Below are positions 11,474-23,104 of a stretch of 64,000 bases of DNA, piece by piece; position 1 is the first letter of the stretch, and every line of letters starts with the position of its first letter. Location of the stretch: contig JAUIRK010000942.1 in the NCBI GenBank assembly GCA_030549495.1, positions 1-64,000 on the forward strand, written 5' to 3'. The notes below the pieces were generated by a model. That model was not told where the DNA came from. It saw only the letters and a list, made by a program, of their open reading frames with translations, and ran no database searches. The position numbers and the translations under genes were made by a program. This DNA is from Nectonema munidae. Its lineage: Eukaryota; Nematomorpha; Nectonematoida; Nectonematidae.

Positions 11474-12689
11474 TACTAAGTTTTTCTAAATAAATAATAC
11501 TTTTTTTTAGTTAGACAATTAAAAAACTCAAAAACAATATTAAAAAATTTCCCAATTTCAATTTATTTATCTTAAAAATAATATAATTTCAGACTTTTTC
11601 TAAAAGAGAAAGTTTTGGATACCCATTCAAGACCAGAAGTATCAGAGGATATCTGATGGGAAGCAGAAGAATTATAGTAGAAGTTTTTATAAAAAGCAAC
11701 GATGGCAAAACTTTAAAAGTTCCCATAAAGAAACAATGGTCGTAAATGGGTAGCATTATCATCTTTTCTAACTAATTGTTTTCCCACTCTCCAAAGTAAA
11801 AAAAACCCTGTGTATTTTATAAGCATCTTCTTCTCTTTTGTTTTCGCATAAGAAAAAATACCAGATCTTATTAACTTTTACAAGATAAAGAGTGGTGTTG
11901 ATCTAATGGAACGTTTAAGCTTGCTGTAAAAAACACTCTTATAGAAAAAGTTGTAAACTGTACATATTGTAAAAATGGATAAATAAAATTTTGAAAATTT
12001 AATATTACATCATTTTTAAATGTAAAAAAAGAGTTTTAATAAAGATTAAAAAGTAAAAATAATAACTAAAAAGATCTAGTAGTAAGAGATTAGTAACCAA
12101 CATTTTGGGTTTGAGATTCAGCGCGCTAACCGATTACCCACGCCCTCAAATATAAATTCAAAGAACATAAAACCTGTGGATTTATACTAATGGCTAAAAA
12201 ATTATAAAAATAAAAATACCTTCACACGTAGAGTGGTGGAGTATAGGGAAAACAATTGTGAGAAAAATTCTGTTGCTAAAAGTAGGTGAGTGGAAACAAA
12301 AAAATTTAACAAGTGTAAAGGAGAACTTTGACTCGCAAATAAATGAGGATAGCAAGTAAAATAAGACAGGGACTCCGAGGCAAAAACGTGATAATAAGGC
12401 TACACAAGAAGAAGAAGCAAGTAAAAAAAGGAAATCTGTACAGATGAAAACATAGAGCAAATTAGTATACAATGAAAACAGATGTGAGATCCGATAGCAG
12501 TGCTAAATCATACACTTGTCATATAATGGCTTTATAGTGTATATGTGATCTATCCATCACTGATGTTTGCAAGGAGCCTCTCGTTTCTTATGCATATAAA
12601 CTATATATGAGTCTTGCTTTTAAACATATATATGTATCTCGTTTCTCAGATGTATAGACAGTTTTATTTCCAAGAATGGAGAATAGTTT

Positions 12690-12837
12690 TATATATATAT
12701 ATTGTGAAGCCTAAACACATGACGTCTAATCATGTGAGAAAGAAGACTCATAAACACTAAAAAGTGCATGGTGTTTAGAGAACAAACGTGTAAACACGTT
12801 AAAACATGTTTAAGCTCTAAACGCACTTTTTACAGTG
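12690..12837. repeat. Right terminal and subterminal repeats of the CMC element
   Basis: The end is a CAGTG terminus, the inverted partner of 6457-6461, preceded by clustered TAAACAC/GTGTTTA words and a TATATATA run near 12690. The mirrored sequence begins the broken copy at position 1. Confidence 0.75.
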
Positions 12838-12895
12838 TAGTTTTGAAGAGAAGAGAAGCATTTTTCTTATGAAGCTTGAAGAAACAGTCTTTAAT
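12838..12895 (-). mobile_element. LINE reverse-transcriptase tail, second half
   Basis: On the minus strand it reads ...NASLLFKT and continues into MIRPILECGN across the transposon at 6457-12837 if one TA is removed. This supports both the LINE assignment and a TA target duplication. The 5' boundary was not resolved. Confidence 0.7.
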
Positions 12896-13069
12896 CAAGT
12901 TAAGTGTGGTAAATGCAATTTAGTGTGTAATGTTTACTCAATTTTAAATAGTGTATAAATTTTATTTATTTTTAACTCTGCTTATATATATATTAAAAAT
13001 TATTTAAATGTATTAGGTCAAATCTTAAATATGAGAGATAACATCCAAAAAAAGGTAAAAGGTAGGGAA

Positions 13070-13200
13070 ATCTTTATTGGAAAACTGCATGAAAAGTCAT
13101 AAAAACGAATTTCGCATGCAATCAATATATATGTGTACTTTATATTATTGACAGGAATTATTTGATCTCAAATGACGTTAAATGCGGGTAGCAACAGAAA
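13070..13200 (+). repeat. Dispersed repeat, second copy at 48425-48570
   Basis: This region resembles the reverse complement of 48425-48570, sharing AAAAGTCATAAA, TACTTTAT, ATTGACA and GATCTCAAATGACGT in the same order. I cannot assign a family; no terminal repeats were seen. Confidence 0.5.
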
Positions 13201-13854
13201 TTTTTTGTAAATTGAGGGCAAAAGACAAAAAACTTGCTATTTATGCAAAGAACTTTAAGAGATAGTTTTGTTTCAGTTATTTTTGTACGTAAAAATGGTT
13301 GTTTCATTAAAAACATGAAAAACCTTAGATGTCTTTGGATCCCCAGCTTAAGAACAACGGATTAAAACTTTCAGTATGGGTAAAATTTTCAATCGATTTA
13401 TTTTATCTCTCTAGCAAAGATTCAAAAAGTAAATTAAGTTGATAAAGATTTTTGAAAATACTATTCAAAAGTTTTATTTGCAATATATTTTTCATATTTT
13501 GTAGTAATTTAAACTATATACATTAGAGTGTGTCTCAAAAATGAATTATGATTTTTTCTTTTTCTCAACTCTTAGTTTTATGCATTTTGTAATAAAACGT
13601 TTATGTGTGAAGTTTTGCGGAATTTAAAGCAAGGTAAGAACTCGCCCAGGACATTTTTTGCTTTTTATTTGTGTTTTTTGCTTTCATATTTTGTTTCTAT
13701 TAAAAATTTTTGTTTCAGATAAAAATTTTAATTTTTAATGGCATCTACAAGACTTACTATTCTTCAAATTTGGAAACTATATTTCCAAGTTAATATTTAG
13801 CAAAAATTAACTTATTTCTTTTTACTATTCAACTAGTAATATTACTAATTTTTT

Positions 13855-14010
13855 TCAGTTTGTTGATTAGCCTCCTCCATCTAGATCTGTCATTGTCTAT
13901 ATTCAGATTTAAATTCTTTTCTTTGCTTTCAGCTATATGATCCAATCCATCCATCCATCCATCCATCCATCTCATCTTAGGTCTTCCTCTCTTTCTCTTA
14001 CCATCGAGTA
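13855..14010 (-). mobile_element. LINE-type reverse-transcriptase C-terminal fragment
   Basis: The minus strand gives KRKRGRPKMRWMDG followed, after a short linker, by DNDRSRWRRLINK. This GRPxxRWxD...DRxRWRRL layout is common at the C terminus of many animal LINE polyproteins. No upstream domains remain. It contains the ATCC microsatellite at about 13945-13975. Confidence 0.6.
13945..13975 (+). repeat. ATCC microsatellite inside a LINE coding tail
   Basis: There are about seven ATCC units. On the minus strand they encode a repeated W-M-D-G word in the LINE frame, so the microsatellite seems to have grown from the coding motif itself. Confidence 0.85.
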
Positions 14011-14627
14011 ATATATAATTATATTTTTGAAAATGAAATTCTATTATGATGAAAGATGGAAAATCTTAGGTTAGGATTGGAGGTTAGGGTTAGGGGGTTG
14101 ACTTTGTTTGAGCGATAAGCAATTGAGCGGCATACGGAAGAGGAGTGAGATAGATATTTGTGGGACACAGACAAAAGCATAGCAAATTATTCCAGAACAT
14201 ATTTCTGTCGATTCTAAAATTGTAATAACATGCTTTTAAAAATTGAATTGCGTTATCGTTTATGATCATGAATAGAGGTGCAATATGTCCCGGTTTTTAG
14301 AGATTTTCACAGTTAGAACGGAATCCCGGAGGATTTATAAGAATCCTGGTTTTCATTCACTATCTTATATGTCAAAAAAGGAGTTTTGAAAGGTTTTCAT
14401 TAGGCTCTAAGTGTGATTGCTGATCTCTTTTTAAGTATAAAAACTTATTTTATACTTTCAAACATTTCTCCTATTAATTAATTATTTTAGTAACGAATGC
14501 AAAATTATGTTTTTGACTTTGTTCAATACGATTTTTATCCGTGTTTGATAGTGTAAAACATCACAACCCTAATCATAAGTAAAATGTTCATTCTTTTGGA
14601 TATCTTCTATGTTTCCACCAAGTAGCA

Positions 14628-14837
14628 ATGTTTGAAAAAGATTATCTACTAAATTATAAGATAAAAGAAAAAAATTTCTCACCAAAAAGTAACAAAGTTA
14701 TTAAGGATCTCCAATTGTTTGGAAAAGTTGTAAAGAGCCTTCACTTTTGTACTAAGTTGTTTGACCAATTTAGATCTAAGGTCGTCCCTACACCTCAAAT
14801 CCTTTGTGAAACAAGTGAAAGCTCCCACAAAATTGAG
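14628..14837 (+). CDS. Candidate exon A of an unrecognised gene
   Basis: Open from an ATG (MFEKDYLLNYKIKEKNF) to a donor-like AATTGAG/GTAAAA, phase 0. The second half (VVPTPQILCETSESSH) has exon-like composition. No family is recognised. It is kept because its donor phase fits the next candidate exon at 15416. The ATG may be the true start or lie inside an exon that begins after the AG at 14624. Confidence 0.3.
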
Positions 14838-15415
14838 GTAAAAATTTGAGCATAAGATTTTGTTCGTACTTTTATTTTGTAAAATTTTTTATCCAATAAA
14901 TTCAAATTCAATTCAACATGGACGCCTTCAGAAAATTTTTTAGGGCTACCAATATCTTTTTGGTTTTTTGTCCCTCTTCTCAAATTTTATTCAAATTAAT
15001 GAAAAAAATCAATATATATCAATATAATTAATTTTTTATTTGTTTTATTGAAAGGAAAATAAAAAAAATTATTCCAAGATAATCGATACAATAAATCACA
15101 TTTCGGATACGTTCCCCAAAAATGAATTCACCTACTCAAATATCATGAGTGATTAGAACATACGCTTAATCTATAAATAATCTTCCCTAACAATTTCTTT
15201 CATTTATTTCTTCAAATCTTCTTATATTAGTTCACCGTGCAAGAATTGAACAGAGATAAAAAATCTTTTGCTAATAGGAAAAGAACATTCCATAAGTGGA
15301 AATACCACGCCTATCATCAAAATTCGCTCGTATCGACAGAATGCAACCAAGTGGCAAAGTGCCTTAAAATAACATACACCTGCCAACTTGCCTGTGATGA
15401 TCTCATCAATTTAAG

Positions 15416-15454
15416 GAGGAGAAAAATAACTTGTATAAATTGCTTGAGGAGAAT
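15416..15454 (+). CDS. Candidate exon B of an unrecognised gene (39 nt)
   Basis: A TTTAAG acceptor leads into EEKNNLYKLLEEN and a strong donor GAAT/GTAAGA. Phase 0 at both ends. It reads on naturally into the exon at 15601 (KKARQYEKLKRD), suggesting a short helical segment. Confidence 0.4.
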
Positions 15455-15600
15455 GTAAGAAGAAAAAAAAGAAAAAAAGTATTAAAAATTAGAAGAGTTT
15501 CAAAAACTTTTCTCCTATTATTCTAATTTTTATTTTTTTTTAGCATAAAATACACATAAAAATGTCATTATTACTTGACTCAAGTTTTTTATCTTAACAG

Positions 15601-15716
15601 AAAAAAGCAAGACAATATGAAAAATTAAAAAGAGATCCCGTTAAAAAAAGCAATGGAGACAGAGATGAGGCACATGGCCAATCTCCATTTGACATACTAT
15701 TCCCGGGTCGTTTGAG
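15601..15716 (+). CDS. Candidate exon C of an unrecognised gene
   Basis: The acceptor is TTAACAG and the donor TTGAG/GTGAGC. The frame reads KKARQYEKLKRDPVKK then SNGDRDEAHGQSPFDILFPG, compositionally unlike the AT-rich surroundings. It starts in phase 0 (fits exon B) and ends in phase 2 (fits the exon at 21861). I do not recognise the protein. Confidence 0.5.
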
Positions 15717-18063
15717 GTGAGCATTATATATGGGGAATTATTCCATCTCCTATATCGAAGTATGTTGCAGAACAACTCTTTGGTATAAAGAGATGTCTTG
15801 AAAAAATATCGCCCATTCAGTATAAATATACTGTAGTATTTTAGAAATATGGTTGATATATTTCCTGTTATGCATTGGAAAAATTAAATAAAAAAAAGAT
15901 TCAATAGAAAAATTGTCTACAAAGCTCTAAGTTAATGTGAACGTGTGCTAACAAATAAATTTATTTTGTAAAATGTCATACCAGAGTTCAATCAAGAAAA
16001 TTTTGTTAAAACTAAATTTGTAGTATTTTTGAAAGATTTTTTCACGAAGAGAACATTTTTTTGCAACTTATTAACACCTTCTCAAATATATATATATTGT
16101 TTTGATGTAAATGTTTTCGAAAAGTTTACACTATATACGAATGGCCTCCAAACACCGAAAAATGGAATACAATATTATCTTTGCCTACTTAGATCATTCA
16201 GGCGTCATTTGACATCTAAATTTCATAATGTGATGATTTCGACACGAAACATAGCTGAAATAGAAATCATTGAGCTGCTAGTCTGACCACTCCTTGCGGC
16301 ACAGCTTATTTGTATTACTATATCCAAGGCCTATGAGAGGGGGTCGGGTAGGTCCCATTTTAGTGGCCCGAGATGTACGGAGGCTTGTGAACACAAACAG
16401 GCTGTTGGATGTATTTCAAATATAAAGAAACGACCCAACGAAACAGTAAGGAAACATCTGGCAAAATGATATACACGCGTTGAAAACTTAAATGCCACAA
16501 CGCCGCTTTATCATTTCAACCAATGAAAAGCAAGATGAAATTGATAGAGAAATAAGAGCACAGATTAATTAAAGAACAGATTCAGATTCGTGCAATTTTC
16601 ACGAAATATACATACACATACAGATATATATGTCATTCATGGTTTCATTTTCTATTCTGTGTGAATGGTTGAATGCTATCCAATGAGAGCTGTACTGGTA
16701 GCGAAATTAATCCCAGTGATAAGGATTCGGTAAGTTAGTGTGATGTATTATAATGTGAATTGCTACCTGCGAATTTTTCGGTTATGATGCATCGATAAAT
16801 TATCACCTGTAATTGTTATCGTTGGACTTGAATATTTGCCCACTCTGTCGATAGACATATTCACGACTAAAATTAAAAATCGTAAATAGTATTTTATATT
16901 CCTAAATTACTTAAATACCACTATCTTTTAATTATATTAAGAACATATCTGTCAACCAAAAATTTTTGGAATCTGGAAATTCTTGATTTTTTTGAAAAAA
17001 ACGGAGATTTTTTATGGAACAGGGAGAACTGAATTAATCTACATAATTCTATTTAATCAAATGCATTTTGTTAAATGTAATTGACATTTTATTAGAACAC
17101 TTCAAAATACTGTTTTATATTAGTTAACACAATAAAGTACTTAGTTAAAGAAAAACAAAGATATGCACCAAATGAATAATTATTTCAAATTTTTATAATT
17201 TTCCAAATATATTATTAAAATTTTTGTTTAAAAGTCAGAAGATAATCTGGAGACTGAGAGAAAGCGACCGAAACCGGGAATCTCCAGGTAATACCGGGAA
17301 AGTTGCCAGGTATAAATGATCACTTGTTGAAGTTGAAAATTTGATAAGCATTAAATAGCCTCAATTAATTTCAAAATAAGTCTGCAAGTCTAACCAAGTG
17401 TCTTTTGTACCACGTTAAATGTTTTACCTTGGAGGTCCTGAACTCCTGAATGCATCAAAAAATGCGATATAAATGTTATACACTTTGTAATGATAGTTGC
17501 TGCAGTTTTCCTCTTTTAGAAACTCTTCTCTTCTGATCTTTTGTATCCACATATGCATTTATGTGGGAGTGCTTTCTCAAGTATGAACAAAATTGAAATC
17601 AATTGTGAAAAACGAATCACAGATGATAACATCTTTTCACAACTGCCTTCCTTTGACAAATTAATGTAAAAATCGGTTGATATATCCATAATTTTTGATG
17701 AATTTGTGTATAAGATTGAGTAGATGAAATTTAGATCTACAATGTGAAAATGAAATCCTATTTGATATGCCAAGTTCAATAAGCTTCTAAAAATACTTGC
17801 TCAGCCAAAATAATTTAATTTCATTATAACTTTTTATATTTGAAAAAATTTAGGTTTAACGCTGAAAGCATTATTTTAAAAAAAATCAACCTTACTTCTG
17901 AGTTGTCCATTAATTTTCTTCAAAATCCTATTTTTAGTAAAAAGTGAATAATAATAATCAATTTGGAAAAAAAAGACTGAACATCACTCTCATCAAAATC
18001 CTTTGATTTGTTTGTTATGTATCGTTCATACTGCTAGAGCAAGATATATGAAAGCATGCTTAA

Positions 18064-18193
18064 CCCATTAAGTCCCAATGTTCCCATTTGGGAACATAAG
18101 TAATTTCATCTTCGTCTGCTTTTTTCAATGACTTTGAATATAAATCGTCTGCGTTTTTTTAAATATCGTCTGATTTCTATGGTACTTAATGGG
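18064..18193 (+). mobile_element. 130-bp piggyBac-type MITE, copy 1
   Basis: TTAA lies at both borders (18060-18063 and 18194-18197), with inverted ends CCCATTAAGT and ACTTAATGGG. The interior contains TTCATCTTCGTCTGC and TATAAATCGTCTGCG, shared with copies at 39858, 46690 and, more weakly, 51645. TTAA duplications and CCC ends are characteristic of piggyBac; mobilisation by that family is inferred. Confidence 0.8.
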
Positions 18194-18829
18194 TTAACTA
18201 TGAGGAGCATCAGTTAAGAAAAGTGAGCTTTATCCTGACGAACTTTGAGAAGAAGGTTATAGAAGGCTTGGTTTTAAGATGTCGAGAATTCGGTGCAGAT
18301 TCATCACGACAACGACACGCGCACAACGAACGCACTTTGCCCACAACTCATTATACGCGCGCAAGAAGATAGAGATATTTGGCGTAGTGATTCATTTGTA
18401 AAAACTGGATTTATGAAAGTCAACTACACTCACTCAATTTTATTTGCATTTATACACTTATAACAATATATTTCGTCTTCGCGTGAGTAGTTGTGTTGTT
18501 GTGTTGTGTTGTTGTGTGTTGTGTGTGTACTTCATCTGAAGAATGCTTTAGAAGCGATACTATCGATTACTTTTCATTTCTTCTGTGCATATTAAAATCA
18601 ATTTTCAATTCAGTGTTAAAAGTAAAACTGTTGTTCTGCTGGTGATGCCGTTGAATTTCATTTTCAGGATACACTCTTAATTAGGTATTCCTTCTTATTT
18701 CTTCAAATGATTTGTGATTCTTCACCTCAAATTACTGTTCTTGTAAGCTTCTCTCAACTAAATTATTATAACTAGAAAAATAGAACTAACTGTAATTCCT
18801 TATTAAATAAATTTGATAAAAATTTCTCT

Positions 18830-18960
18830 TTAGCTCTTTGAGGACCAGCGCGATATCAGAGATTCCAAGAAATGAAAATGGTCTGCTCTAAATATATAAA
18901 ATTTGATTAAAAAATGAAACAGACAAATAGTCTCTGAAATTATGGTCACCGAAGGGTTAA
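18830..18960 (+). mobile_element. Second type of piggyBac-like MITE
   Basis: The ends are CTCTTTGAGGACCAGCG and, at the right, GGTCACCGAAGGGTTAA, with an interior about 120 bp long. The left TTAA is degenerate (TTTA). Similar CTTTGAGG.CCAG ends occur at 45842, 51463 and 29055. Confidence 0.55.
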
Positions 18961-21224
18961 AAAGTTGACATGCAGCATACGACGCATTTTATATTATTTT
19001 TTATATACACATTTTTGATATATTAAAATATCAGGATTCTTTCTTAGTGTAAAGATATGAAAAAAGGATGAAGTATACGGTTGTTACCCCTATTTTAAAA
19101 ATGGATTAAAATGAAAAATGTTAAATCCAAATTTTCTAGAGATGAGTTATTTTTGCAATCATAAATATAAAAATTATATAATATGATAAATATATAATCA
19201 TCGGTAAAGATGACGAAGAAAGTTAATACCACAACTTCTTTTGCAAGTTGCACAAACACTGAAACTGCCCAAAAGGCTTTTCAAGTCTCCGGGATGTCTA
19301 CATGTAGACCTCTTCACATTATGCTTCTTATGACATCCAGACTAGAAGCCTCTATACTTTGAACCAGACCATATCCGACTTTAACATCTACTGAACAAAG
19401 GGGAGCGGAATATAGAATGTTAGGAGCAAGATTTTACTAATTCAGATTTAGGGAATATATAATACATAACGTTTTCAAATGGATACGCGCTTATTCAAGT
19501 ACTTTATAAAGTAGATCTCTGGTATACGTAAGTACGCTTTATCATGTGATTCACGATCGCTGTAACAGGCATTCATCAGAATATATTTTGTAGGATATCT
19601 TTAATCCGTTTTAAAGAGGAAATTTTTATGCCCCAAATGACATAGAACTTAAAAAGTGTCTTTGACTTAGCTCAGCCGTTCCTTCTTTCAAATTTCAAGC
19701 CTGAATCTTTTCCAAACACTTCATGACTCAAAAGATTTCCAATTTTAGAGCGTTAATAAACGGAAAATAGATCATTAGTTCTTCTGAAAGTTGCGATTTG
19801 AGTTTAAGTTCCTAATTCATTGCAAGTAGTAGAGTCGATTAATGTTTTAGAGTAGAATTCCACCGAAGTGAGGAAAGAATAAACTTTCTTCTTCATGATC
19901 TGCGCAAAAGTTTATTTGATTCACCATATTCCTTACCTTGTTGATTAATGAAGAAGGCAAATCAAGTAAATTATAAAAAGGACCATCACTTCTTGTGAAT
20001 AGTTATGTTATATCTTTCACAAAACTTATAGTAACAGAGACAAGGCTTTTTGTCTATTTATAATACTATCTGATATATTTGATCTGGGTAAAATCCCCTA
20101 GTTCAATGAGCCTGGCACAAGTGGTCTACGGCCAGAGGATATATATAAAAAAAGAAGGCTACGAAAAGAGAATGGAAATGGAGATTGGGAAAACTTTTTT
20201 CAAGCATGAAGAATTTTCAATTTCAAGGATCCATGCTTTTAAATATGCAAAGTGTATTTTGGAATCGATTTTCATATTTTCTTTCCTCTTATTTATGCTG
20301 CTGGTATTTCGATGCCTTCCATTTATCGTGTTATCTCTTTCTATCGTGTGTCGTAGACATTCTCATTTAACGCTTTTCTTTAGCTGCTACACTTGATCGA
20401 TAAACGTTTTGCTTGACGCGTGAAATCTAAGAGTGCGCATGTACGTCAAATCTTCTTTGCTTAGACAAAATGAGAGTAAGTTTTGTTTTTTTTAACTTTC
20501 TTCTCTTTGAAGAAGCCAGGATTAAGAGAGAATTCCTCAAAAATTTATTTTAGCTTTTTTTTTAACAAGAAAGGCGTTGTGTGATTATTCGCAGAAAGTT
20601 GCATTTGCTTAACATGTCAAACTTCTTTCCTAGATGTATTGAGACCAATGGAGAATACATTTTTTTCGAGCCTATCTAAAAAATAAGGGGTTGGATGACA
20701 TGAGCTGATTGTTATTATTATTGTTATCTACTTATGGCATCGGATAATTACTCTCGAATCGAAAGTAACATTAGAAGAAGAAGTTTGCTAGAATTTTAAA
20801 GACACGAATGTTCTGAGATAGCTTTTAATTAGCGTGATTAATTCATGCAAAAATTGTATCATACTAATCAAGCCGAGGTAAACAAGTATACAGACGGGAG
20901 ATGTGCAATGTTTTTGGATAGCTTAAAAAAAATTTTCATGATATATTATTTTATCTGAAAGATTTTTCCACTAAAGTAAATAATACACATGCAGGATAAA
21001 AATGTAATTTATACACTTTTTTATTTGCTACATTGATGACTATATATTTACATCTCAATCATTCCTATCTATGATGCTTGTATTTGTAATAAGTAAGTAA
21101 TTACTACTAATAAATAAAAAACAATTCCCCCTTAGCTTTCTCGATGTTGTTTTTTATAGTGATATCTTTTTAATTTTTATTGATGACCCAAAAAGTCCAA
21201 ACAATGTCACTGTAAAAAACTTCA

Positions 21225-21360
21225 TAGTCAAAACCGCCGAAAACTAAAACACTCTCTTCCAAAATCTCCCAAAACTAAAATCTCTTCTATCAAATACCCT
21301 ATATCAAAATCTGCTAAAACTAAAGTTGCTGCCATCTTAGTTCTCGGGGATTTTGACTAG
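21225..21360 (+). mobile_element. Short inverted-repeat element (AGTCAAAACC ends)
   Basis: It begins AGTCAAAACCGCCGAAAAC and ends GGGGATTTTGACTAG, with several imperfect CCAAAACTAAAA words between. The related element at 39992-40210 ends with TTTTGACTAG as well. The superfamily is not clear. Confidence 0.45.
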
Positions 21361-21860
21361 TAACCTTATGAAACGTATATAAATGTAATTTTGTGCGGAT
21401 AAGCTATTAATTATTGCTGGATACTTATCGATTTGTGTGCCTCATTTTTTTTGTATTTGACGAAGAAAAAAATGGATTTTTTTTTATAAATTCACTTCCT
21501 TTCAATCATTTTGAGTAAGATAACTTGAAAATGTTTAAAACGTAGCAAAACTGGCATGGCTTGAGCTGAAGATTTGGATAGTTTACGAAAAATACTTTTA
21601 GATTCAATTTTTATTTAAAATAGAGCGCTCGTCACATAACAAGGATTTTAGGGGCCCATGTGGAGAAGAGGTAGGGTTGTGCGAGGTTTACACTATCAAA
21701 CCGTGACAAATATCATGAGCTGAGGAAAGTAAACGATAAAAATTTGAATTTCTTACAAAAATAATTTGAAAGTAAAAGATGCGTTTTTATACTAAAAAAA
21801 AGAAATAAATAATCACATTGGGAGATAAATTTTCCCAAACTTGTTTTTTGGACATATAAG

Positions 21861-22052
21861 TTTAGTGAATGTAAAAACCGAGATTCCGTTGTTAAGCAAC
21901 GGTAAAACCGAGACATCTGACAACTGTACCCGTATCGATAGTTTGTCCACCCCTGGTCCAAAAGAAGAGCCAGGTCCACTTTGCTTGACTCAACCGCTTA
22001 TGTCTCCTAACGACGTAAACGAGGGATCGTTTGGATTAGAGTATGGAGTTCT
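21861..22052 (+). CDS. Candidate exon D of an unrecognised gene
   Basis: Acceptor ATATAAG (or TTTAG four bases later) and donor GTTCT/GTAAGAG. The frame contains TEIPLLSNGKTETSDN, PGPKEEPGPLCLTQPLMSP and NEGSFGLEYGVL, strongly exon-like. The phase-2 start fits exon C and the end is phase 2. I found no certain continuation. The acceptor-like AACAG at 29387 would fit by phase, which would make this the 5' part of the stonin gene, but the evidence is thin. Confidence 0.5.
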
Positions 22053-22960
22053 GTAAGAGACTACATGCTGAGTGCTGCGTGCATCGCGGTCTCCTGATAC
22101 TCTACCTCCACCATCGATATCCATCTTTGCTGTTCTACATTTTTCAATCTCTACAGCTGAAATGTTGCTGACATTTGCGCCTTTTTCAGCTTCACTGCTT
22201 TGAACGCACCAAGCTCTATTGTCTCTGCGATTATTTGGAAGCGGAATTATAGTTTTCGCACTTCAATAGCATGAAAAATACAAATAATTGGAAACAATAA
22301 CAACTACATTTCGATAGCTTCATTTGTTACTAGTATTTTGCAGGAGAGATTATTTTTGAGAAAAGCTATTACAAAACATGATCAATTTTTACTGGGTCAA
22401 ACTAAATTAATATATTAAAATTATTTACGATTTTTTCTGTCTTGTGTCTAAACTGTAAACTATGAATTTTAACATTTTATACTAAACTTTTTTATGGTTG
22501 GTTGAAGTTTAAAAAGTTTAAACTTACTATTTTCATTACAATTTTAGATATCAATATTTAAAGCAAAATTTTCATACCAAAACTTGGAGATAAAGAATAT
22601 TTTTTATATGACTGAATTTACAATACAATAAACTTTCATTTCCTACCAAATTTAGTTCATTCGCTTTTATTTGAAAAATAAAAAAACATCTGCAAAGATG
22701 AATTGTCCAATTGATGTTCAAGCTAAGAACTGTTGTGGTTAAATGACCATGATTATCTTCTCTTTGGATACGCTTACAAACATTTAAAAGAATACAAAAA
22801 TTCAAAAAGCAAAGATTGTATGTAGCAAAAAAGACACATTTTAAGAATAACCTTCATTTGAAAAAGATGAAATCATCTCAATAAAATTTTAATTCTAATC
22901 AACCGTTCATTAGCATTTCAATGTTGTATTTTTCGACTTTTTTGGTGCTTTTTCAAAAAG
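22053..22960. other. Non-coding, no feature recognised
   Basis: The first 200 bp are less AT-rich than the surroundings and contain two acceptor-like CAG sites (near 22132 and 22173), but no open frame of the right phase follows. The remainder is AT-rich. Confidence 0.4.
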
Positions 22961-22963
22961 GTA

Positions 22964-23101
22964 CCGTGAGATGTTTTCATCGAAAGGGCACAATTGCACT
23001 ACTTGTATCGAACTATGAGGAAAGTAGGCTTACTGGGGGATCGAACCCAATACCTTGAGTCATCGAAAGCCAGTATCTAACCAGCCTTACCAACGCCCCC
23101 T
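22964..23101 (-). mobile_element. tRNA-derived SINE, copy 1
   Basis: Read on the minus strand: a GC-rich head GGGGGCGTTGGTAAGGC, an A-box-like CTGGTTAGATACTGG, a B-box GGTTCGATCC, then CATAGTTCGATACAAG and a GGTACC tail. A- and B-boxes are internal RNA polymerase III promoter elements. The same layout recurs at 36641, 37569, 40944, 43150 and 52192. Confidence 0.85.
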
Positions 23102-23104
23102 TTT

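Larger units (their letters stand above)
6457..12837 (-). mobile_element. Nearly complete CMC-type DNA transposon (6381 bp)
   Basis: The ends are inverted: CACTGTAAAAAATGTGTTTA at the left and, read from the right end inward, CACTGTAAAAAGTGCGTTTA. CACTG termini are typical of the CACTA/Mirage/Chapaev group. TA flanks both sides. The element carries two minus-strand genes: a zinc-finger transposase (9088-11473) and a SAM-domain accessory gene (7271-8956). Subterminal regions are crowded with AAACAC/GTGTTT words. The transposase is split by one frameshift and the accessory gene by at least two, so this copy is probably not autonomous, but it is only mildly decayed. A second, worse copy lies at 1-4432. 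Confidence 0.88.
15717..21860. other. AT-rich intron-like stretch, no further exon supported
   Basis: Apart from the small elements listed separately at 18064, 18830 and 21225, I see no convincing coding sequence. A GT-rich low-complexity run (GTTGTGTTGTGT type) lies at about 18490-18530. Several open stretches (for example 20079-20396) lack splice or composition support. Region 16930-17310 has weak inverted ends (ATCTGTCAACC and GTTGCCAGGTAT) and might be an old MITE. Confidence 0.4.

Noticed and set aside
20079-20396. 105-residue plus-strand open frame
   Set aside because: No compatible splice sites with the candidate exons around it and no motif; ends in a hydrophobic AT-rich stretch.
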